Below are positions 35,895 through 44,146 of a stretch of DNA of 64,000 nucleotides, piece by piece. Made by a program: the position numbers and the translations under genes. Each line of letters begins with the position of its first letter. Position 1 is the stretch's first letter. The stretch is from Candidatus Brocadia pituitae (GTDB lineage: Bacteria > Planctomycetota > Brocadiia > Brocadiales > Brocadiaceae), in the NCBI GenBank assembly GCA_017347445.1, contig AP021856.1, positions 3,666,613 to 3,730,612 on the forward strand, written 5' to 3'. Under the pieces are notes generated by a model. It was not told where the DNA came from. It searched no databases and was given only the letters and a program-made list of their open reading frames with translations.

Positions 35895-37940
35895 ATGAAA
35901 TTATCAGAAACCAAAATTGAACTTCTGGCGCCTGCAGGCCGCTGGGAGGCATTGACGGCTGTATTGGAAGCTGGCGCTGATGCGGTATATATTGGTGGCA
36001 AACGCTTCAACATGAGGCTTCACCGGTCAGACTTCAATTTCACGGATGAACAGATTGCAGAAGCCGTGCGATACGCCCATGCAAAGAAAGCAAAACTGTA
36101 CGTCACGGTAAACAACCTGCTCGGTAGTGATGAACTGCATGAGATAGTGCATTTTCTTACCTTTTTACATGAAATTCAGGTGGATGCCATTATTGTCCAG
36201 GACCTGGGTATTTTACATCTGTTCAGGGAGGCAGGTATTCCGATCCCTGTCCACATCAGTACGATGATGAATATCCAAAATGTCGAATCTGCCTTAACCC
36301 TGAAGGAACTCGGAGTGAGCCGTATTGTTACCTCCAGAGATATTCCCATCGACCAGGTAAAGGAAATACATGAAAAGGCCGGCATTGAAGTCGAGTATTT
36401 CGTGCATGGAGACCTCTGTGTTTGCCAGAGCGGGCAGTGCTATGCCAGCGGTGTACTTTTTGGCAAGAGCGCTAATCGCGGCGAGTGCATGAAGCCCTGT
36501 CGCTGGCATTATACCCTTGTAGAAAGCGCTTCCGGGCAACCCATAGGAGATTTGCCATCAGGACACCTCCTTGCTATGAAGGATATGTGCCTCCTGAGAC
36601 ATATTCCTGACCTTATCCATGCAGGCATATGCTCGTTGAAAATAGAGGGTCGTATGAGACACGCCGATTTTCTGAATGAAGTTGTTGGCATCTATCGTAA
36701 GGCAATAGATACCTATCTCGATAACCCTGCCGCCTATTACCTGAATTTTACAGAGTACGAACAGCTTTATAACCACAGGGTAAGAGAATTTACCACGTCC
36801 ATGGCGTTCGCACCGGCGTCTGCATCCCTCGTTGATATTTCGGGCAACCGCGAACCCCTTTTCTTAAGCCGCGCAGCAAAAGAACGGTCTCTTACTAAAG
36901 AGGATATTTATCACGATCCCTTTGAATTGCAAATCACAGAAGACCCCGGAAAAGAAAATACCATTCAGTTTCAAACAACACGCTCAAAGATAGATAATCC
37001 GCTATTATCGCTGAAAGTAAGCTCCATGAACGCCTTGAAGTCTGCGTTGGATGAGGGTGCAGATCGTATCTATCTGAGCGGAGAAGTCTCACCATTAAAA
37101 AAAGAATTTTGGACAAGGATATCGTACCGGGAGGCAAGCAGGCGGGTTCATGATGCTGGTAAAACCATAGGCATAGGTACACCTCGTATCACTACGTCCC
37201 GCGAGATGGCCGATATGGCATGGTTATTTGAGCAGGCTGCGGCATCGGATATCGATTATGTGCTGGTTCATAATCTGGGCGCAATACGGTTGGCAAGAGA
37301 ATTCGGATTAAATGTTTTGGGAGACTATTCATTAAACATCCTCAACGTAGGGTCGTTACGCCTTCTGAAAGAATTAGGAGTCTCAGGAATCACAGCCTCA
37401 CTGGAATGTTCATATAACCATTTGAAACAACTATCCGGCCAGGCGCCATTACCCCTGGAGTGCGTCGTCCACGGACCTGTCTCCGGCATGATCCTTGAAC
37501 ACTGTATTCCGGCCATGATAACCTCAAAATCGCACAAAAAGGAACATTGCAGACAGGTGTGTCAATATATGGGATACAGCCTCAAAGACGAACGGGATGA
37601 AGTACGAGATATCGAAATAGATCAATATTGCCGCAACCATCTCCTGCTTGCCAGGGATATATGCCTCTTGCCTTACCTTTATTCATTTGCGCAAACAGGC
37701 GTAAAGGTGTTGCGGATTGAGGCTCAATACTATGAAGATTCGCTGGTACAAACCCTGACTGGTTTGTATAGTAAATATTTAACTCTTCTACAAGAATATC
37801 CTCATCTATCATTGCCTATACAGGAAAGTGACTGGGATAAACTTACAGAAGAGAGTCCACGGGATTTTAATCTTGGTAGTTACGCCCACGACATAACTCA
37901 TTCAAAAAGTACAGCAGTGGTAATGAAGAGTATAAAATAA
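35895..37940 (+). CDS. U32 family peptidase/RNA-modification-type protein (RlhA/TrhP group)
   Basis: A 681-residue cytosolic protein. The N-terminal peptidase_U32 TIM-barrel starts IELLAPAGRWEALTAVLEAG and GADAVYIGGKRFNMR. It contains the signature EVEYFVHGDLCVCQSGQCYA and NRGECMKPCRW (about residues 175-205) with cysteines in the arrangement that binds an iron-sulfur cluster in the RlhA/TrhP group. A second, degenerate U32-like half follows (about 365-620), including PLECVVHGPVSGMILEHC and HCRQVCQYMGY. Bacterial relatives support 5-hydroxycytidine or 5-hydroxyuridine formation in RNA with prephenate; true peptidase activity is doubtful. GAAAGGA precedes the ATG. Confidence 0.88.
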   Translation: MKLSETKIELLAPAGRWEALTAVLEAGADAVYIGGKRFNMRLHRSDFNFTDEQIAEAVRYAHAKKAKLYVTVNNLLGSDELHEIVHFLTFLHEIQVDAIIVQDLGILHLFREAGIPIPVHISTMMNIQNVESALTLKELGVSRIVTSRDIPIDQVKEIHEKAGIEVEYFVHGDLCVCQSGQCYASGVLFGKSANRGECMKPCRWHYTLVESASGQPIGDLPSGHLLAMKDMCLLRHIPDLIHAGICSLKIEGRMRHADFLNEVVGIYRKAIDTYLDNPAAYYLNFTEYEQLYNHRVREFTTSMAFAPASASLVDISGNREPLFLSRAAKERSLTKEDIYHDPFELQITEDPGKENTIQFQTTRSKIDNPLLSLKVSSMNALKSALDEGADRIYLSGEVSPLKKEFWTRISYREASRRVHDAGKTIGIGTPRITTSREMADMAWLFEQAAASDIDYVLVHNLGAIRLAREFGLNVLGDYSLNILNVGSLRLLKELGVSGITASLECSYNHLKQLSGQAPLPLECVVHGPVSGMILEHCIPAMITSKSHKKEHCRQVCQYMGYSLKDERDEVRDIEIDQYCRNHLLLARDICLLPYLYSFAQTGVKVLRIEAQYYEDSLVQTLTGLYSKYLTLLQEYPHLSLPIQESDWDKLTEESPRDFNLGSYAHDITHSKSTAVVMKSIK

Positions 37941-37990
37941 AATGAAACTTTAAGCCTTTTGGCTCACAATTTTAAAAGATCATATCTATC

Positions 37991-39292
37991 ATGACTATTG
38001 TTGCATCATATATTGGCCCCGAGTCGATCATTCAAAAAAAACAGGAATATCTTATTCCCTGTGTTTACCACTTTTATAAGAAACCGATGCAGATCGTCAG
38101 GGGGAAAATGCAGTACCTCTACGACCATACAGGTAAGCAGTATCTGGATTTTTACGGTGGGGTGTCTGTAATGAATGCCGGGCACTGTAACCCGGAGGTG
38201 GTGGAAAAGATCTGTGAGCAAATAAGAACACTTCAGCATACCACCACCATTTATCTCACCCAGCCCATAGTAGACCTTGCTGAAAAGCTGGCGCACATTA
38301 CCCCATGGTCACTCAAACGGTCTTTTTTCTGCGCCAGCGGGTCTGAGGCCAATGAAGGGGCAGCGCTCCTCGCCCAGTTGCATACCAACAAACATAAATT
38401 TGTTGCCATCCAGCAGGGGCTTCACGGACGCACGAAACTTACCATGAATCTCACGGGACTTCCCCTGTGGAGAACCGACCCCAATCCTCTTGAAAATATT
38501 GTCCATATTCCAGGGGCATACTGCTACCGGTGCGCTTATGACCTTACCTATCCCCGCTGTGATCTCAAATGCGCAAGGTATCTTGAGGACGTTGTGAAGA
38601 GTGGCGACTATGCCGCCTTCATTGCCGAACCAATTCAGGGAAATGGGGGTATTATCACACCGCCTCCCGGTTATTTCAAGCTCATAAAAGAAATCCTCGA
38701 CAAATATCGTGTGCTCTTCATAGCGGATGAGGTACAGACGGGGTTCGGCCGGACGGGAGAGATGTTTGCGATTGAACATGGGGATGTTATACCCGATATC
38801 ATGACCCTCGCAAAGGCCCTGGCAAATGGCACACCCATCGGCGCCTTTATAACGAATGATACCATCGCATCGTCTTACACACGTCCCGGCGCTTCCACAA
38901 CGGGTGGCAATCCCGTGTCCGCTACGGCAGCCCTGGCAACCATTGACGTGATTGAAAAACATCAACTTGCGCAAAAGGCACGGGTACTCGGAGATTATTT
39001 TAAAGAAAAACTGATGGCGCTTCAGCAAAGACACAAGATTATCGGTGACGTGCGGGGAAAAGGACTCATGCTGGGTGCTGAACTGGTTAAGGAGGACAAA
39101 ATTCCTGCTGCCGAAGAAACTGACCATGTCCTTGAAAGATTAAAGGATTGCGGTATTTTAGCGGGAAAGACCGGTGTATCACGAAATGTACTTACGTTTC
39201 AACCGCCACTGGTTATTACCGGTACAGACATAGATCAGGTTGTAACAATACTGGATGAGATATTGTCCGATATGGAAAGGAAACCAAGATGA
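37991..39292 (+). CDS. Class III PLP-dependent aminotransferase, AGXT2-like
   Basis: A 433-residue cytosolic aminotransferase of the acetylornithine/alanine-glyoxylate-2 family. The cofactor lysine lies in IMTLAKALANGTPIGAF. FCASGSEANE, GLHGRT, IADEVQTGFGRTGEMFAIEH and STTGGNPVSATAALATIDVI are all present. A four-cysteine insert CYRCAYDLTYPRCDLKC (about residues 177-193) resembles that of AGXT2-type bacterial enzymes and could bind a metal. Its TGA overlaps the ATG of the cytochrome b6 gene (ATGA), so the amino-acid enzyme is translationally coupled to a respiratory operon. Substrate pair is unknown. Confidence 0.92.
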   Translation: MTIVASYIGPESIIQKKQEYLIPCVYHFYKKPMQIVRGKMQYLYDHTGKQYLDFYGGVSVMNAGHCNPEVVEKICEQIRTLQHTTTIYLTQPIVDLAEKLAHITPWSLKRSFFCASGSEANEGAALLAQLHTNKHKFVAIQQGLHGRTKLTMNLTGLPLWRTDPNPLENIVHIPGAYCYRCAYDLTYPRCDLKCARYLEDVVKSGDYAAFIAEPIQGNGGIITPPPGYFKLIKEILDKYRVLFIADEVQTGFGRTGEMFAIEHGDVIPDIMTLAKALANGTPIGAFITNDTIASSYTRPGASTTGGNPVSATAALATIDVIEKHQLAQKARVLGDYFKEKLMALQQRHKIIGDVRGKGLMLGAELVKEDKIPAAEETDHVLERLKDCGILAGKTGVSRNVLTFQPPLVITGTDIDQVVTILDEILSDMERKPR

Positions 39293-39843
39293 CGAATGAG
39301 ATTTGGAATCAGGGTATTGTAAGGGAACTCATAGAAACGAATATCACCAGGCGTTTGATTCCCAGGGGGTTAAGCTGGTTTGGCTGCATGGGCGGATTGT
39401 CACTGGTAGCCTTTATAATCCAGTTGGGCACGGGGATATTTCTCATGTTTTATTTTATCCCAAGCGCAACAGAGGCAGTTGCCAGTATTCAAAAGGTAAG
39501 CCATAGCATTCCCTATGGCTGGCTCGTCCATCGCATTCATGCGGTTGGACCTCACGTCATGATTGGTATGGTGTTGAGTCATATGCTCCGTATCCTCTTT
39601 AAAGGCATTTACCGGCATCCACGGGAATTGCATTGGGTCTCCGGGGCGTGCCTGCTTATCCTGACGCTTATTATGTATTATACCGGATATTTGTTATCCG
39701 CCGTCAACCGCAGCAGTCATTCCGCTATACCTATGACGTTTGTATATGCATTGCACATTGCCGGTATTCCCCTGGCGATGGGATTATTTATGGGTATGCA
39801 CTTCTTTATGGTGAGAAAGACCGGGATTTACGAACCTCTGTAA
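39289..39843 (+). CDS. Cytochrome b6-type protein lacking the cd (quinol-oxidation-site) loop
   Basis: A 184-residue, four-helix diheme cytochrome b. Heme ligands are His84/His98 (RIHAVGPHVMIGMVLSHMLR) and His156/His171 (YALHIAGIPLAMGLFMGMHF). The spacings (14 and 15) are those of cytochrome b6, not bc1. Cys33 in WFGCMGGL aligns with the residue that binds heme c_i in b6. PRELHWVSGA and the C-terminal FMVRKTGIYEPL also match b6. The roughly 30-residue segment between helices C and D, which carries the GYSLPW motif and cd helices of the Qo site, is reduced to GYLLSAVNRSSHSAI. So it probably has hemes b and c_i and a Qi site but no normal Qo site. Subunit IV follows 22 nt downstream. Confidence 0.88.
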   Translation: MTNEIWNQGIVRELIETNITRRLIPRGLSWFGCMGGLSLVAFIIQLGTGIFLMFYFIPSATEAVASIQKVSHSIPYGWLVHRIHAVGPHVMIGMVLSHMLRILFKGIYRHPRELHWVSGACLLILTLIMYYTGYLLSAVNRSSHSAIPMTFVYALHIAGIPLAMGLFMGMHFFMVRKTGIYEPL

Positions 39844-39865
39844 GAACGACCGGAAGGATTTGTGG

Positions 39866-40312
39866 ATGAAAGACTATACGAAAGGAAAACGCCCGGAGAT
39901 GCTCGAGCCATTTCTCCCAAATGAGCTTTTGAGACATCTCATCGTTTCGTGTTTTCTCATTATCCTCGAAATGGTAGCTATTATGGTGTTCCCCTTGCCA
40001 TGGAAAATATTCAATAAACCCGACCACATCCCCTGGTTTCTGTTGCCCCTCTATCAGTTACGTACCCTTATGCAAAACGAGGTGGTATTCATCTCTGCTG
40101 TCGTTCTTTCTGCCCTGCTCTTTATCGCGTGGCCATTTTTGGTATGTGACAGAAAATATCGCATGTCCTCTCTTCGCAATGCAGAAGACAGGAACAGTAA
40201 CCATGCCTGGCATGGCAAGGAACTCCACAATTTATGGTATCGACCTGTACTGTTTACAATCGTTATTTCTACGATTATCTTCCTGATTACGCTATGTTTT
40301 ATAAAAACGTAA
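39866..40312 (+). CDS. Cytochrome b6f subunit-IV-like membrane protein without PEWY motif
   Basis: A 148-residue protein with three transmembrane helices, as in subunit IV (the C-terminal half of cytochrome b): LIVSCFLIILEMVAIMVF, VVFISAVVLSALLFIAWPFL and PVLFTIVISTIIFLITLCFI. The segment DHIPWFLLPLYQLRTL aligns with the PEWYFFPVFQILRT part of subunit IV, but PEWY is replaced by IPWF. The Glu that takes the quinol proton at the Qo site is therefore missing. GGAAGGA seven nt upstream supports the ATG at 39866. It is co-oriented with cytochrome b6 upstream and overlaps the pentaheme gene downstream. No Rieske gene is seen nearby. Confidence 0.75.
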   Translation: MKDYTKGKRPEMLEPFLPNELLRHLIVSCFLIILEMVAIMVFPLPWKIFNKPDHIPWFLLPLYQLRTLMQNEVVFISAVVLSALLFIAWPFLVCDRKYRMSSLRNAEDRNSNHAWHGKELHNLWYRPVLFTIVISTIIFLITLCFIKT

Positions 40313-41277
40313 AACTCCTGAAAATGTTCATATCTCTTTTCTCTTTAGCTGCATGCCTGCTTCCCGTTAGCTGTACCCTCTACCCTGAATTGGTTGAAAA
40401 AGGACCTAAATCTCCTAAATCAGAACGGTGCGGAGAGTGTCATCAGGATATCTACCGTGAGTGGAAGGACTCGCCCCACGCCCGCAGTTTTATAAACGAG
40501 GCATTCAGGGAAGAGACCAATGACTACCAATTTAGCTTTTGTATTGGATGTCATACCCCGGAAACCATTTTTACCAATGAAACGATTAAACCACGGAATG
40601 AAAATAAATCGGAAGGCGTTAACTGCAACAGTTGTCATCTGGACGATTGCAAATTAAGTGGCCCTACCCCCGCGCACGGGCCGCATCCCATTGCCGGGGA
40701 AAACCCCTTTTTTCGGTCAAGCGAGCTGTGCGGAAAATGTCACGTGGGCACGTATGCGGCATGGCAGGCATCAGGTGCGGCAGAAAGCAGAAAAACCTGT
40801 CAGGACTGCCACATGCCTGCAATAAACCGCAAACTTATCCAGGACGATCCGTGGCAAAAAATATATCCGAAAAGGGAAGGAAAACAGCATCTTTTCTCAT
40901 CCCTGGCCGTTTTCAAGAATTATGAGCATCCGCTAAAATTGTCGTTTATACAAGTAACCCGCCCGGAAGGCAGAGTTGAAGGGCTTCTGGAACTGGAAAA
41001 CACCGGCATCCCCCACACCGTACCTACCGGAGATTACGGATATCGTGAGGTCGTTGTTACGGTGGAACTCATGGATAATGCAGGCCGGGTTGTAGCATTA
41101 AAACAGGAAAGCCTGTTTGTTGAATTAAAAACGGCCTTACCATACAAGGGAAAGAAGCATATTCCCTTTAGCTTTGCAGGGATTACGAATGTATCTGTGA
41201 TCAAGGCTACGATGGTCAGAACCTCCTTTAACAATGACAAAAACACCTTACTTGCAGAAGCGACCCATCACCTGTAA
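40294..41277 (+). CDS. Pentaheme c-type cytochrome, probable lipoprotein, c554-like
   Basis: A 327-residue exported cytochrome. The signal ends in a lipobox-like LLPVSC, so acylation of the Cys is likely. Five CXXCH motifs follow in the first ~170 residues: CGECH, CIGCH, CNSCH, CGKCH and CQDCH, with extra His residues as possible distal ligands. The CGECHQDIYREWKDSPHARS start is typical of the cytochrome c554/c' family. The last ~110 residues form a beta domain without hemes (RVEGLLELENTGIPHTVPTG). It overlaps the subunit IV gene by 19 nt. The start may instead be the internal ATG at 40324. It likely accepts electrons from the b-type hemes. Confidence 0.85.
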   Translation: MFYKNVKLLKMFISLFSLAACLLPVSCTLYPELVEKGPKSPKSERCGECHQDIYREWKDSPHARSFINEAFREETNDYQFSFCIGCHTPETIFTNETIKPRNENKSEGVNCNSCHLDDCKLSGPTPAHGPHPIAGENPFFRSSELCGKCHVGTYAAWQASGAAESRKTCQDCHMPAINRKLIQDDPWQKIYPKREGKQHLFSSLAVFKNYEHPLKLSFIQVTRPEGRVEGLLELENTGIPHTVPTGDYGYREVVVTVELMDNAGRVVALKQESLFVELKTALPYKGKKHIPFSFAGITNVSVIKATMVRTSFNNDKNTLLAEATHHL

Positions 41278-41282
41278 TCACT

Positions 41283-42566
41283 ATGTTTAACGAGGTAAAA
41301 AGATTAAATACCAGACTTGCCGTCAGGCTTGCAATTACCGCTGGAATTGCCATGGGAATGGTTATGGTAGCACTTTTCGTTACCATAACGAGACCAAATA
41401 CCACTTCATTCTGTACAAAATGCCACAGCGACATTGTCTTCAATAACGCCTGCAAAAAACCATCAAAAGATATTGCCTGTATTGAGTGCCATACCCACAA
41501 CAATCGGGGTGTAGCACAGATGGCCGTTGAAATTCAGGATGAACATTGCACTGCTGAATCATGCCACCCGCTGAATAAATTAACTGCTCAGGCAGTGCAG
41601 TATAAAAAAAGTATCACCTTTCAGCATAAGACGCATATAGTCAGGTTCTCGAACAAGCTTAAACTGAAATGTACCTCGTGTCATGCCCACATCAGGAGTG
41701 AAAAACATTTTGAAACGGACGCAAGGACATGTGACACCTGCCATTTTATCAATACCACGAAACCTCTTTATACCCAAATTGGCAAATCCATATCTGATTG
41801 CACGCTGTGTCATAGTCATATCGAAAAGACAAAGGATATATACGGAAAGATTTTTCAGCATGAAACGTACGAAAAGAATGAAAAAATCTCTTGCTCCGCC
41901 TGCCATTTTGATACCATTCAGGGCAATGGAGGGGTTGATAAAAGGAGTTGTTATCAATGTCATACTGAGATTGCTGATTATTCTGAAAAGGTACCGGATA
42001 TGCATACCATTCATAGTGAAAAGCACAAGGTTGCCTGTACGTCGTGTCATGATTCTCTTTCCCATGGTTGGATCAAACCGGCCAACCCCGTCTCTGGAGA
42101 TGACCATCCTCAGCAGTCTGTTGCAACAGGGCACAAAGTGCAGGAATTGATTATGATGGGAATGGGTGGAGTGGGCATCAAGGGTGAACCTGATCCCATG
42201 TACCTTGCAACATTAAATTGTTCCGCATGTCATCAGGGCAAGCAACGGTTTGCCCATATTGAGCACACAGTGTGCAATGATTGCCACGGAAAAGGATTTG
42301 ACAGAATATTGGCGGAGCAGATACATTTCGTAACGTCTCAGATGCGATTGTTACGGAGATTGCTAGCCCAGACGAAAAGGCGCCACAACACGGACACGAG
42401 CCAGGTAATTCATGAGGCAGAGGTAAATTATCACCTCATCAGGGAAGACGGCAGTTCTGGCGCTCATAATATCAAGTATATAAAATATCTGTTAGGTTAT
42501 AGCATTACCAATTTGATGCACAGTAATTTCATTCGTTATGATTCCCCTCTAGAAAGAGGGGATTAA
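41283..42566 (+). CDS. Membrane-anchored multiheme cytochrome c, 11 heme motifs
   Basis: A 427-residue protein with one N-terminal transmembrane anchor (AGIAMGMVMVALFVTITRP). Eleven heme motifs follow: CTKCH, CIECH, the CX4CH motif CTAESCH, CTSCH, CDTCH, CTLCH, CSACH, CYQCH, CTSCH, CSACH and CNDCH. The anchor followed at once by a heme resembles NapC/NirT-type quinol dehydrogenases, but the count is much higher. The last ~10 residues (YDSPLERGD) are encoded by a dispersed repeat at 42540-42621 that supplies the stop. It lies 5 nt after the pentaheme gene. It may be an electron conduit from the b6-type core toward the compartment's periplasm-like side. Confidence 0.85.
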   Translation: MFNEVKRLNTRLAVRLAITAGIAMGMVMVALFVTITRPNTTSFCTKCHSDIVFNNACKKPSKDIACIECHTHNNRGVAQMAVEIQDEHCTAESCHPLNKLTAQAVQYKKSITFQHKTHIVRFSNKLKLKCTSCHAHIRSEKHFETDARTCDTCHFINTTKPLYTQIGKSISDCTLCHSHIEKTKDIYGKIFQHETYEKNEKISCSACHFDTIQGNGGVDKRSCYQCHTEIADYSEKVPDMHTIHSEKHKVACTSCHDSLSHGWIKPANPVSGDDHPQQSVATGHKVQELIMMGMGGVGIKGEPDPMYLATLNCSACHQGKQRFAHIEHTVCNDCHGKGFDRILAEQIHFVTSQMRLLRRLLAQTKRRHNTDTSQVIHEAEVNYHLIREDGSSGAHNIKYIKYLLGYSITNLMHSNFIRYDSPLERGD

Positions 42567-42621
42567 GGGGTGTGTAAATCGATCGTAACACACCCCCGGC
42601 CCCTCTTTTTAGAGGGGAGAT
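42540..42621. repeat. Composite palindromic repeat overlapping the 3' end of the 11-heme gene
   Basis: The unit reads CCCCTCTAGAAAGAGGGGAT (42544-42563), AGGGGTGTGT, a short spacer, ACACACCCC and CCCCTCTTTTTAGAGGGGAG (42601-42620). It contains two nested inverted repeats around a spacer (aaatcgatcgta). Its left edge encodes the last residues and TAA of the multiheme cytochrome. It belongs to the same family as 35809-35847. Confidence 0.8.
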
Positions 42622-42674
42622 TTAAAGTAGCTGCCAAAGGCAGCCTAATTCAAGACAAGGCGTGAAGTGACACC

Positions 42675-43430
42675 ATGATCAAATTTTATGTACGATTGAT
42701 GCTTTACTTAAGTATTGTTGCAGTGTCATCGATTGCCACGGGAAATGACCGATTCACCGTTAAACCAGACGATGTGCCGTTTCCTTCCGGTTCATGTACT
42801 GACAGATGTCACGTGAATTACCTGGCGTATTACACCGTGTACCAGGAAGAAATATTCAGACATGAATCTCACTCTCCCCGTCAGGGATTGGAATGTCATC
42901 AATGCCATAATAACGATGCTGTTCATACAAAAACCCATGGTGGACTGATGATACAAAAGAAAGACTGCTGGCTCTGCCACCACAAAAGTGATCAAGAAAC
43001 TGCCATCGGTTCCTTCTCAAAGAATCAGGAAATGTCTTTAGCATGTTTCCATTGCCATGCAGAAATAAAAGATTACCTAAAGGGAGCAATCCAGGGCATG
43101 GGGATAAAAATGCCCGATTGGATGTCTGCTGCAGTTTCCTGTACCGATTGCCATAAGCCGGAACCGGATGGGATTTCATTTAGAGCCGTACGTAATCACT
43201 GCATAGAGTGCCATAACGACGATTATGGGTTGTTACATGATGCATGGAAGGAGACACTCGATAAACAGATCAAACAAATCAACAAAAACGATAGCGGGAC
43301 ACAAAACACACGGAATCTCTTGAGACTCGTGCAATCATATGGCATGCATAATTTCCGGTTATCGCAAAAACTTTTAAAATCGATGGATATTACCCGTGAA
43401 GGGAAGAGACACGGAGAAGATGCTTTTTAA
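42675..43430 (+). CDS. Exported multiheme cytochrome c, five CXXCH plus one CX3CH
   Basis: A 251-residue exported cytochrome with a signal peptide (residues 1-22). The first motif is CTDRCH, a CX3CH variant, followed by CHQCH, CWLCH, CFHCH, CTDCH and CIECH. Many further His residues could act as distal ligands. The C-terminal ~60 residues are helical and heme-free (NLLRLVQSYGMHNFRLSQKL). It is the last cytochrome of the operon, and a hydrolase gene starts 3 nt downstream. Whether CX3CH holds a heme is untested; CX3CH and CX4CH motifs are accepted by some special lyases. Confidence 0.85.
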   Translation: MIKFYVRLMLYLSIVAVSSIATGNDRFTVKPDDVPFPSGSCTDRCHVNYLAYYTVYQEEIFRHESHSPRQGLECHQCHNNDAVHTKTHGGLMIQKKDCWLCHHKSDQETAIGSFSKNQEMSLACFHCHAEIKDYLKGAIQGMGIKMPDWMSAAVSCTDCHKPEPDGISFRAVRNHCIECHNDDYGLLHDAWKETLDKQIKQINKNDSGTQNTRNLLRLVQSYGMHNFRLSQKLLKSMDITREGKRHGEDAF

Positions 43431-43433
43431 GCC

Positions 43434-44129
43434 ATGATTGAAGAATGCTTACATTTTTATTCAGACGGCCTAAAACTGGAAGGCATTTTGACATATCATG
43501 AAGAGTCACTGTCATCCCCCGCAATCCTGTTATGCGCACCGCATCCTAATCTGGGCGGTGATATGGACAACAACATAATTACCAGCCTTGCCCGGGTATC
43601 TGCCGACATGGGATTTGCATCCCTCCGATTCAACTATCGTGGTGTGGGAAACAGTGCCTCGCACATAGAAGATATCGCTCAACGGTTCCAATATTGGGAT
43701 CGATCTCTGGATGGGGATGACTACTCTGATGCCGTTGTGGATGCTCATGCAGCGCTTGCATTCATAATTTCGCAGCCTGGCATAACGGATGATATTTTTA
43801 TCGCGGGATATTCATTCGGCGCCTTCGTTGGAATGCGGGTAGTTGCGGAGAATAAAAATGTTAAGGCATTTGCCGGCATCTCAATTCCCTTTGGCCGATA
43901 CCCTCTGGATTTTTTTCGCACCTGCGCAAAGAACAAATTATGCATCTATAGCGAGAATGATTTCTCAACGACAGCAAAAGATACCCTGAAGGGATTTGAA
44001 AGCCTGTCGCCGCCAAAGACCCTGGAACTCATTGAGAATAGCGACCATTTCTACCGGGGGCAGGAAGATCTCATTTCACAAAAGGTTTGCACCTTTTTCA
44101 GAAATCAAATGAAAGATGACATGCGGTAG
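43434..44129 (+). CDS. Alpha/beta hydrolase, YcjY/COG2945-like
   Basis: A 231-residue cytosolic hydrolase. The nucleophile elbow is GYSFGA (about residue 122, Ser). An oxyanion region CAPHPNLGGDMDNN precedes it; the NYRGVGNS segment and a C-terminal His in ENSDHFYRG complete the likely Ser-Asp/Glu-His triad. The family acts on esters or thioesters of unknown identity. It begins 3 nt after the hexaheme cytochrome and is probably the last gene of that transcript, followed by a convergent DinB gene. Whether it serves the cytochrome complex is unknown. Confidence 0.85.
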   Translation: MIEECLHFYSDGLKLEGILTYHEESLSSPAILLCAPHPNLGGDMDNNIITSLARVSADMGFASLRFNYRGVGNSASHIEDIAQRFQYWDRSLDGDDYSDAVVDAHAALAFIISQPGITDDIFIAGYSFGAFVGMRVVAENKNVKAFAGISIPFGRYPLDFFRTCAKNKLCIYSENDFSTTAKDTLKGFESLSPPKTLELIENSDHFYRGQEDLISQKVCTFFRNQMKDDMR

Positions 44130-44146
44130 TATTGGAACGAGAACAT

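Noticed and set aside
38309-39127. 272-codon open frame antisense to the aminotransferase
   Set aside because: It mirrors a clearly conserved PLP enzyme, has no ribosome-binding site and contains no recognisable motif.
41580-42134. 184-codon open frame antisense to the 11-heme cytochrome
   Set aside because: It is a by-product of the repeated TGY/CAY codons of CXXCH motifs.
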